From contig JAJYEK010000055.1 of NCBI GenBank assembly GCA_021785795.1, positions 1-13,743 on the forward strand: 13,743 bases of DNA, written 5' to 3'. Position 1 is the first letter of the stretch, and each line of letters begins with the position of its first letter. A program made the position numbers and the translations under genes. Source of the stretch: Pseudomonadota bacterium (GTDB lineage Bacteria > Pseudomonadota > Gammaproteobacteria > Acidiferrobacterales > UBA6901). Positions 8,121 through 13,743 of the stretch are shown here, in pieces. The notes under the pieces are model-generated. The model saw only the letters and a program-made list of their open reading frames with translations. It made no database searches and was not told the origin of the DNA.

Positions 8121-9605
8121 TCACACTTTGTACCGCTCGATGAGCTGCTTCAGCTTCTGGCCAAGCTCGTGCAGGCTGTGCGCTGACGCCTCGGCCTGCC
8201 GGGTGCTCGCCATATTCTGCGTACTGGCCTGCCTGATGTTCTCCATGGCCAGGGCCACCTGATCCATGCCGACGAGTTGCTGCTGACTCGAGGCCGCGAT
8301 CTGGGTCGCGGCCTGCGCCGCCTCAGCGACACCATCAGCCAGCAGGCCAATCGTCTCACCCGCCGAGGCCGATTGCCTTACACCTGCCTCCACAACCTTG
8401 CTGCCCTGCTCTGTCGCCATTACGGCGGCGCCCGTCGCCTTCTGGATATCGCCCAGGATCGTGCGTACCTGGGCCGTGGCCTGCTTGGATTGCTCGGCGA
8501 GATTCTTGATCTCCTGGGCGACAACCGTGAATCCGACCCCGTGCTCACCGGCCTTGGCGGCCTCAATCGAGGCATTCACCGCGAGGAGATTCGACTGTTC
8601 GGCAAGGTCATTGACCGTGGCGGTGATCTCGCCGATGGTCTGGCTTTGCTCCGAGAGTCGGATGATACTCTCCGCGACCGCCTCCATCTGCTCGCGCACG
8701 CGATTCATGCCGTCACCGAGATCTTCCACGACCTTGCGCCCGTCATGAGCCACCTGCACCGCTTTCTGCGCGCTCTCCGAGACCTGCCTTGCCTTTTGGC
8801 TCGAAAGCTGCGCCGTCTGTTTGACCTCCTCGACCGTGGTACTGGTTTCGCTCACCGAGCTCGCAGTCTCGGTCGCGCCGGCCGCGACCTGGGTCGTTGC
8901 CGCGAGAATCTCGGCTGCCGAGGAGGCCAGCACGGTAATACCCTCGCGTATCTCCTGGCCAAATCGGCCAAGCACCCCAAATATGCTGAGCGTGAGGAAT
9001 AATCCGGCACCGACTACAAGTGCGGACGCGAGCAGGGCCCCGAGCGTCAATGCGAACACTGTCTGCCGGACCCTCGAGTGCTCGGCACGCGCCCGTATCG
9101 CAAGGAGCGCACGCTCCCTGAATTCCATCTTGCGCAGTACCCCTCGGATCTGATCCATGGATGTCTTTCCGACACCGAGGAGCACGACGCTGCGCGCGGC
9201 GCCAAAGCCCTTGCTTTGCCTAAGGTCAATGGTGTCCTTGAGCTCGGCAAGTTTCGTCGAGACAAGTGGGCGTAGCGCCCGCATCCGCTGTTGCTGGACC
9301 GGATCGTTCGCGGTGAGTGTCTTGAGACTCGAGAGTGCGCCACTAAGCCCCTGGAGCGCCGTGTGGTAGGGCTCCAGATACCGCCGCTGCCCGGTGAGGA
9401 TGTAGCCGCGCTGACCGGTCTCGGCATCTTCGAGCAGAGACTTGACGTCCCAGATATTCGTGATGACGATGTAGGTATGACTGACCCATTGCTCGTCCTT
9501 GCGATCCTTTCTCGCGTTCTTGTACGAAATGCCGACGAGAATGAATAGAATCAGTAGAATGGAGCAAAGTGCCGCCCATATTCTGATGCCTATCAGCCGC
9601 TTCAT
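8121..9605 (-). CDS. Methyl-accepting chemotaxis protein with CHASE3 sensor domain (WspA position)
   Basis: Inner-membrane receptor of 494 residues. TM1 is about 9-27. A periplasmic CHASE3 domain (about 40-175) shows the family's DAETGQRGYILTG segment at 60-72. TM2 is about 183-206. The cytoplasmic signalling domain (about 225-480) has the conserved hairpin tip around E348-A-A-K-A-G-E354 and GFTVVAQEIKNLAEQS at 358-373. Only about 20 residues separate TM2 from the coiled coil, so no standard HAMP domain fits. The C-terminus (RYKV) lacks the NWETF-type CheR-docking pentapeptide. The stretch around 250-265, rich in Glu, Gln, Thr and Ser, may hold methylation sites. AAGGAAA lies six bases before the ATG. 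CHASE3 ligands are largely unknown; by analogy with WspA, an envelope or surface cue is possible. Confidence 0.95.
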   Translation of the reverse strand: MKRLIGIRIWAALCSILLILFILVGISYKNARKDRKDEQWVSHTYIVITNIWDVKSLLEDAETGQRGYILTGQRRYLEPYHTALQGLSGALSSLKTLTANDPVQQQRMRALRPLVSTKLAELKDTIDLRQSKGFGAARSVVLLGVGKTSMDQIRGVLRKMEFRERALLAIRARAEHSRVRQTVFALTLGALLASALVVGAGLFLTLSIFGVLGRFGQEIREGITVLASSAAEILAATTQVAAGATETASSVSETSTTVEEVKQTAQLSSQKARQVSESAQKAVQVAHDGRKVVEDLGDGMNRVREQMEAVAESIIRLSEQSQTIGEITATVNDLAEQSNLLAVNASIEAAKAGEHGVGFTVVAQEIKNLAEQSKQATAQVRTILGDIQKATGAAVMATEQGSKVVEAGVRQSASAGETIGLLADGVAEAAQAATQIAASSQQQLVGMDQVALAMENIRQASTQNMASTRQAEASAHSLHELGQKLKQLIERYKV

Positions 9606-9615
9606 AGTTGATTTC

Positions 9616-9631
9616 CTTGTAGTTTTACAAG
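9616..9631 (-). promoter_or_regulatory. Small hairpin overlapping the MCP ribosome binding site
   Basis: CTTGTA (9616-9621) and TACAAG (9626-9631) are perfect inverted repeats around a 4-base loop. In the mRNA the 3' arm covers the AAG of the AAGGAAA ribosome binding site of the receptor gene, so it could lower translation. The stem is short and AT-rich, so the effect may be slight. It is the only clear structure in the 119-base gap 9606-9724. Confidence 0.3.
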
Positions 9632-9724
9632 ATTCGTCTCAGCGTTCGAAAGCTACTTCGCGCCCCGGCACCGCAAACCTGTTCCTGCTTTCCCGACACA
9701 GGGCGCTTCCATCACCACGGGCAT

Positions 9725-10360
9725 CTATAACGAGACCTCTTCCCGAACGATTAACCGCCCGTCTGACAGGAGCCTCGCCATGTCGAGGATTACCATACGC
9801 TCTGGGGTGACACCCATGAGATAGTGATCCCGCGCCCCCGTGACTGTTGGAAGCGTCGATTGAATCGCGTTGCGCAGAATCGTACGCACACCGAGAACCT
9901 TGTCCGCGAGCACTCCGAACTCAAGCCCCTGGCCGGCAACGATGATGACCTTGTTAAGGTCCGTCAGGCCTTTCTCCGGAAGATCGAAGAATTTCTTGAT
10001 ATCGATCACCGTGAGGATACGACCGCGAACATTGATGATGCCGAGCACGAACGCAGGCGTGCATGGGAGTGTCGTGAGATCCTTCATTGGATAGACCTCG
10101 CGCACAAAAGCGGAGTCGATTCCGTAATGCTCGTATGCGAGCAGAAACTCGACGATCTCCATGCGTTCTGAGACCAACTCCGCCGCAACAGGCTCCTGCG
10201 CAATGGCAGCGGCGCGCGCCTTAAGAATCTCTTGCACCTGCTCGGGCCCCGGCACCCATCCCTCCTGCACGACCCGCGCGACATCCCGAAGACGACCCTG
10301 GACGGAAACCCAGTCAGTGGTGGGGGAAAGCGTGCGCGGCGGGGTTTGTTTTCCGGTCAT
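9725..10360 (-). CDS. CheW-like adaptor with N-terminal extension (WspD-like)
   Basis: Couples the receptor to CheA. It has 211 residues, longer than a plain CheW of about 150-165: residues 1-68 form a charged, helical extension and the CheW fold covers about 68-205. The conserved core segment is G107-I-I-N110-V-R112-G113, followed by the VID strand at 118-120. The arginine that canonical CheW uses at the receptor/kinase interface is kept (R112). The ATG at 10360 overlaps the stop of the CheR gene in an ATGA, showing translational coupling. The extension recalls WspD, the second CheW of the Wsp system. The protein is cytosolic and array-bound. Confidence 0.93.
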   Translation of the reverse strand: MTGKQTPPRTLSPTTDWVSVQGRLRDVARVVQEGWVPGPEQVQEILKARAAAIAQEPVAAELVSERMEIVEFLLAYEHYGIDSAFVREVYPMKDLTTLPCTPAFVLGIINVRGRILTVIDIKKFFDLPEKGLTDLNKVIIVAGQGLEFGVLADKVLGVRTILRNAIQSTLPTVTGARDHYLMGVTPERMVILDMARLLSDGRLIVREEVSL

Positions 10361-11859
10361 ACTGTAGTCTCCATAGCCGTAGCCGCCTGAATGATCTCCT
10401 TGAGCCTTCCCGCGGTCACCCCCTCAGACTCTGGCGGGCAATCATCCTCGCTGTAGTTTGCAAGCACAGCAATCGCATTCCCGAAGTGTCGCTGCGACTC
10501 CTGGTGCCGGCCCTGCAAACGGGCCAGATTACCAAGCGCGAAATGGGCGAGCGCGAAATCCGGGTCGAGATAAAGCGCGCGCTTGAGTGATACTGCGGTA
10601 TTGGCATCTTGACCTTGCTCCTGAAGGATGATTGCAAGCAGATAGTGCGCCGCCGGATCGAGTTTGTCTGCAGCGATTGCCTTCTCACACCACACCACCG
10701 CATCAGCGAGTCGGCCTTGGTTTGCGAGCGTCTTTGCCAATCGGGTCATTACTTTTGCGTTTACCGGATTCTGCGCAAGCACTACCCGCAACGTCTCGAT
10801 CGCTTCATGATAGCGGCCCTGATCATACAACACGTCGGCTTCGCGGAGCAGATCGCGGGGCGCGGGCCTATGGAGACCGGCGGCGCGATGGAGAGTCGTC
10901 GGTCTGTGGGACATCAGCGAGCGCGTGTCTGCTTCACGCGGCGAAGATCCGTGCGAAACGGGTAAGTTGAAACTTTGCACCGTATCTGCACCCGTGAGCC
11001 CTGGTCTCAGTGCACCTTTCTTGAAGAAAATAGCGCCCGGGTAGTTTACCGTCGTGAATCCCGTGAAGAGTCTCTGAGACGCCTCACTTGGGCTCACGAC
11101 GAGCCACCCGTCGTCCGCAAGGCACCGGTGGAGCTTGCAGATCACCTTCTGCGTGTGCTCCTGAGAGAAATACATTAAGACGTTACGGCAGAAGATAATA
11201 TCGATCGCGTTCGTGCTGTTAAGAAGCGATGGGTACACGTCCTCTGCGAGGTTGAGGTAGGAGAATGTGACGCGCCTGCGCACCCCTGCGTCGATGTCAA
11301 AGCGGCTCTGCCCTGCCGCGCTGAAGTAGCGCTGCCTGATCCACGGAGGCGTTCCGCGGAATGACCACTCCCCATACTGGCCGCTCTCCGCCTTCCGAAG
11401 GAAATCCGGGTTGATGTCGGTGGCAAGCAGGGTCAGGTTCCAGTCGTCAAGATTCGGGATCATCTGCCCGAGCAGGATCGCGATGGAATACGGTTCTTCT
11501 CCGGTGCAGCAACCAGCGCTCCAGATCCGAAGGTGCTTGTCGTCCTCCCGCCGCCGGATCAGCTCCGGTAGGGTATGGGCCTTAAGTGCCGCAAAGGCTG
11601 GCTCATCCCGAAAAAAATAGGTCTCGCCCACTGTCAGATAACTCGCGAGCCGCTCAAGCTCGGACTTCGCGACGGGGTGGGACAAGAGCCATTCGATGCA
11701 ACTCCATGCGTCCCGGTGCCCAAAGGTCCGGGCACACGATCCGGCACCGCGTGCAAGATCTTGCCAGCGCTCGCGTGGGAAATAGAGGCCGAGTTTTCCA
11801 GAGACGAATTCGCTGAATTGGGCGAGCAGCTCCTCGGGGATCGCGGGGTCTTCTCTCAT
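10357..11859 (-). CDS. cheR: CheR methyltransferase fused to TPR repeats (WspC-like)
   Basis: Transfers methyl groups from S-adenosylmethionine to receptor glutamates. Of 500 residues, about 1-75 form the CheR N-terminal helical domain. The catalytic domain (about 76-280) has TVGETYFFRD at 76-85, the SAM-binding loop SAGCCTGEEPYS at 114-125, the acidic D148 and the FCRNVLMYF segment at 223-231. A Ser/Arg-rich linker (about 285-333) leads to about four tetratricopeptide repeats (about 334-467), with typical Ala/Tyr/Gly spacing and DP/NP turns. WspC and FrzF-type CheRs also carry TPRs, thought to aid protein contacts in place of pentapeptide tethering; the receptor here indeed lacks that pentapeptide. 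It overlaps both neighbours by an ATGA, so the three genes are probably translated together. Confidence 0.95.
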   Translation of the reverse strand: MREDPAIPEELLAQFSEFVSGKLGLYFPRERWQDLARGAGSCARTFGHRDAWSCIEWLLSHPVAKSELERLASYLTVGETYFFRDEPAFAALKAHTLPELIRRREDDKHLRIWSAGCCTGEEPYSIAILLGQMIPNLDDWNLTLLATDINPDFLRKAESGQYGEWSFRGTPPWIRQRYFSAAGQSRFDIDAGVRRRVTFSYLNLAEDVYPSLLNSTNAIDIIFCRNVLMYFSQEHTQKVICKLHRCLADDGWLVVSPSEASQRLFTGFTTVNYPGAIFFKKGALRPGLTGADTVQSFNLPVSHGSSPREADTRSLMSHRPTTLHRAAGLHRPAPRDLLREADVLYDQGRYHEAIETLRVVLAQNPVNAKVMTRLAKTLANQGRLADAVVWCEKAIAADKLDPAAHYLLAIILQEQGQDANTAVSLKRALYLDPDFALAHFALGNLARLQGRHQESQRHFGNAIAVLANYSEDDCPPESEGVTAGRLKEIIQAATAMETTV

Positions 11860-12389
11860 GACCTCCCTTCCGCCATACCGGAAAGTGCCGAGTCTAGATC
11901 CTGTTCTTCCTCAGTGCCGAGAAACCGATCGAGGTCATAAATCAGGATCATGCCATCTTCGAGCTTGGCAACACCCTCGACATAATTGATCCTCGGGAGA
12001 ATCTCGCCCGCATACGCAATCTGGGGCTCAGGTATCTCAATGACTCCGATAGCAGCATCCACGATGAGCGCGATCCTGCGGCGCGATGTGCGCGCGATTA
12101 CGATCCTGTCACTGAGCACAGACACCCGTTCCGGCAGGTGGAGCCGCTTACGAATACTGGCAACCGGGACTACCCAACCCTGGATATTGATCATGCCGAT
12201 GATGACCTCCGGGGCTTGCGGCAATGGCGTGATCTCGATAAGCGGGATCACCCGTTCCACTTGCGCAAGATGCAGGGCATAGCGCTGCCCGTCGAGGACC
12301 AAGCCCACAACGAGGCTTGAGGCGCTTATATCCGTCGCTGAACCAGTCACCTTTTTATCCACCATGATCAGAATGGTATGACAGGACAT
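11856..12389 (-). CDS. CheW-like adaptor, first gene of the operon (WspB-like)
   Basis: Links the receptor to the CheA-REC kinase. From the GTG at 12392 it has 178 residues, with the CheW fold about 25-162 and the core segment G66-M-I-N69-I-Q71-G72. The usual Arg before this Gly is Gln here, unlike in the second CheW. Its acidic tail (EEEQDLD, 161-167) is short. The start is undecided: GTG 12392, ATG 12389 and ATG 12365 are all in frame and none has a clear Shine-Dalgarno site. I use the first ATG. Placing the start at 12365 would remove residues that contribute nothing to the fold. It follows the promoter at 12413-12441 directly, and its stop overlaps the CheR start (ATGA). Confidence 0.92.
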   Translation of the reverse strand: MSCHTILIMVDKKVTGSATDISASSLVVGLVLDGQRYALHLAQVERVIPLIEITPLPQAPEVIIGMINIQGWVVPVASIRKRLHLPERVSVLSDRIVIARTSRRRIALIVDAAIGVIEIPEPQIAYAGEILPRINYVEGVAKLEDGMILIYDLDRFLGTEEEQDLDSALSGMAEGRS

Positions 12390-12412
12390 CACGATGTGAG
12401 CCGTATCGGGTA

Positions 12413-12441
12413 AATATAGTCTACAATCCCTAGGCTTTCAG
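12413..12441 (-). promoter_or_regulatory. Sigma70-type promoter of the chemosensory operon
   Basis: On the minus strand, CTGAAA (12436-12441, 4/6 to TTGACA) and TATATT (12413-12418, 5/6 to TATAAT) are separated by exactly 17 bases. Transcription would begin near 12406, giving a leader of about 17 bases to the ATG at 12389 or about 41 to the one at 12365. It is the best promoter-like pair seen ahead of the operon. Confidence 0.55.
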
Positions 12442-12738
12442 CTTATCCCGAGGGTACGCGCCGAATGAGCCTGCTAAAACTGGTAACGGGCGGCTCATCG
12501 TACAAAAATGAAGGATTCTCCAAAATACAGTCAGAATAAGCGTGTGGAGGGGCGCCTACCCAGTAGACCTCAACTTTTCTGGGTAACGGCATCGTCCGCC
12601 TGTTGATCGATTTCTTGGTGGATCAGTCGCAGTTCCGTCAGCCCAAGAAACACCAGTGGATGCTGAAGGATCTGATTGCAAGTTTCTAGAGTCTACTGAT
12701 CCTCGCCCTGGATGCGTAAATCCACTGCGATCGCGGGG
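12442..12738. other. Non-coding stretch with a possible gene remnant
   Basis: No full gene is seen between the chemosensory promoter and arfB. On the plus strand, 12567-12689 is an open stretch of 40 codons ending in TAG whose translation looks protein-like (it contains LLIDFLVDQSQF and a basic PKKH), but it has no good start and an in-frame stop just upstream. I see no clear terminator for arfB here. Confidence 0.4.
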
Positions 12739-13161
12739 TTACGCCTCTGGCGGAATGACACTCCGCAACCGCTTGGCGGCGGCGCGGCGGCGCTTGTCTT
12801 CCATACGCCGCCTTTTAGAAGTGGCACTGGGGCGGGTGGCGATACGCGGTGTCGGGCGTTGCGCTGCGCGCCGAATCCAGTGGACAAGGCGATCCAGGGC
12901 ATCACGGCGGTTCCGTTCTTGCGTCCGGAAGCGTCGCGCATTGATGACCAACACCCCCTCGGTGCTAAGTCGCCGGTCTGCCAGCCGCAGTAGCCGTGCG
13001 CGGATCTCCTCGGGGAGTGAGCGCGAAGCGGCCACGTCGAAGCGAAGCTGCACCGCGGTGGCCACCTTATTGACGTTCTGACCACCCGGACCGGAGGCAC
13101 GAATAAACCGCTCCTCGATCTCACGCTCATCCAGCGACAGGGTGCAGGTAACGGGGATCAT
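12739..13161 (-). CDS. arfB: ArfB (YaeJ) alternative ribosome-rescue peptidyl-tRNA hydrolase
   Basis: Releases the nascent chain from ribosomes stalled on non-stop mRNA by hydrolysing peptidyl-tRNA, as a backup to trans-translation. The 140-residue length matches the family. The N-terminal domain resembles release-factor domain 3 and carries the catalytic G26-G27-Q28 motif in the context SGPGGQNVNK (23-32). The C-terminal tail from about 106 is rich in Arg and Lys (for instance KRRRMEDKRRR at 116-126); in the known protein this tail enters the empty mRNA channel. The tail and the small size separate it from RF1/RF2. The start is ATG at 13161, with no clear ribosome binding site. It is on the same strand as the chemosensory operon but 347 bases before it, with a promoter between, so it is probably a separate unit. 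Confidence 0.93.
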   Translation of the reverse strand: MIPVTCTLSLDEREIEERFIRASGPGGQNVNKVATAVQLRFDVAASRSLPEEIRARLLRLADRRLSTEGVLVINARRFRTQERNRRDALDRLVHWIRRAAQRPTPRIATRPSATSKRRRMEDKRRRAAAKRLRSVIPPEA

Positions 13162-13501
13162 AGGTTCATGGGTACACGCCGGAGATATGGTGTCTCAAGG
13201 CCGCTCGGCGACCCCTGATTATCGCCGGATGATCGTACCGCGTTCTCGCTCGAAAAACGAATCGTGATGCTGTTATGACCGACTACCAGGCAGATACCCA
13301 AAGTTTAGGATAGGAAACGTCAGCTGCAGTCGCGCAATCAGCTAACGCTTTCGCATATTGATGGTCGCGACAGTCGCGAGCAAACATTCGAGAAAAGTCG
13401 ATAGCGTTTGCGCCAAGCGGCGGGCGCTGCTCATGCTGGGCATGGTCCCGAGATCTGTCGGCGCAGTTCGGCCAACGGTCGCGATCAGAAGTCGTAGCCT
13501 A
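13162..13501. other. Intergenic stretch between arfB and the IS element
   Basis: No convincing gene or RNA gene is seen. One minus-strand frame stays open from the transposase region to 13342, but there is no start outside the transposase and no recognisable family. TCGCGA occurs at 13365-13370, 13374-13379 and 13479-13484. The promoter of arfB should lie near 13165-13260, but I could not pick a clear one. Confidence 0.4.
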
Positions 13502-13743
13502 AGTACTCTGGCCCGTAAGTTCGGTGACGTATTCCACTCAGGCTGCCTTGCGGAAGGTTTTTTCATGGGCGCCGATTTTGGCAAGCAGTGCGCTGAGGTC
13601 CTCGCGGCTGAACTTCCATTGGAACGGGCGAGCAACGGCGCCGTAGTGATCCTGGAAGCGCAACAAGCGGTCTTTGACTTCAGCCAGGGAGTGGAAGTCG
13701 TTGGGCGTGAGTACCTTGCGCTGGAGGACGGAGCAGTACACCT
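13502..13743 (-). mobile_element. IS630-family insertion sequence, partial (one end visible)
   Basis: The transposase 3' end lies against the right edge of the window. The element end is probably just inside the TA at 13500-13501, since IS630 elements insert at TA, with the terminal sequence beginning AGTACTCTGG. The other end, and so the inverted repeat and target duplication, are out of view. The left boundary is an inference. Confidence 0.55.
13538..13743 (-). CDS. IS630-family transposase, C-terminal part
   Basis: About 68 C-terminal residues are visible; the reading frame runs off the right edge, so the GTG at 13741 is an internal valine codon and not a start. The segment with VLQRKVLTPNDF, then LLRFQ and PFQWKFSREDL, matches the conserved end of IS630-type DDE transposases, which cut and paste the element at TA sites. 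The catalytic acidic residues lie outside the window, so whether the gene is intact cannot be judged. The stop codon (TGA) is at 13538-13540, about 36 bases before the presumed element end. Confidence 0.82.
   Translation of the reverse strand, partial: VYCSVLQRKVLTPNDFHSLAEVKDRLLRFQDHYGAVARPFQWKFSREDLSALLAKIGAHEKTFRKAA

Noticed and set aside
8277..9002. 241-codon plus-strand open frame
   Set aside because: It is antisense to the receptor signalling domain; the apparent Leu/Arg-rich repeats mirror the coiled-coil codons.
12656..13081. Plus-strand frame of 141 codons opposite arfB
   Set aside because: It is antisense to the clear GGQ protein, and its Arg/Ser-rich make-up reflects the complement of ArfB codons.
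13342..13537. Minus-strand frame continuing past the transposase stop in another frame
   Set aside because: It has no start of its own outside the transposase region and no recognisable family, so it is treated as chance openness.
1..13743. CRISPR array, riboswitch, rRNA or prophage attachment site
   Set aside because: I looked for regular repeats, tRNA ends and known aptamer cores by eye and saw none.

Overview
The window looks like part of a chromosome of a moderately GC-rich proteobacterium, probably gammaproteobacterial. Its core is a seven-gene Wsp-like (alternative-cellular-function type) chemosensory operon on the minus strand. I cannot name the genus from sequence alone.

Layout, left to right. 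(1) Positions 1-642 (+) hold the 3' part of a haem-oxygenase-fold diiron oxidase/desaturase (HDO) gene, closed by a strong intrinsic terminator at 661-690. (2) A roughly 290-base non-coding stretch with paired GTTGG/CCAAC palindromes precedes a small secreted Met-rich protein (979-1461, +) of unknown family. (3) From 12389 down to 1634 (-) runs the signalling operon. In transcription order it encodes CheW, CheR-TPR, CheW with an N-terminal extension, a CHASE3 chemoreceptor, a hybrid CheA-REC kinase, CheB, and a REC-GAF-PAS-GGDEF-EAL protein. A good sigma70-type promoter lies at 12413-12441. (4) 12390-12738 is mostly non-coding and contains a 40-codon open stretch that may be a gene remnant. 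(5) 12739-13161 (-) encodes the ribosome-rescue hydrolase ArfB. (6) 13162-13501 has no convincing gene. (7) The right edge holds the 3' end of an IS630-family transposase (-), cut by the window.

How it should work, by analogy with Pseudomonas Wsp: the CHASE3 receptor, coupled by two CheW proteins and tuned by CheR methylation and CheB demethylation, controls CheA autophosphorylation. Phosphate then passes to three receiver domains: the one fused to CheA, the one in CheB, and the one in the last gene. The Wsp output, WspR, is a simple REC-GGDEF protein. Here the output also has GAF, PAS and EAL domains, with GGDEF, I-site and EAL motifs all intact, so it could both make and break cyclic di-GMP and read extra signals. 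The gene order also differs from wspABCDEFR: the receptor gene sits after the CheW-CheR-CheW trio. No flagellar genes or separate cheY/cheZ are present, which fits a c-di-GMP role better than flagellar steering.
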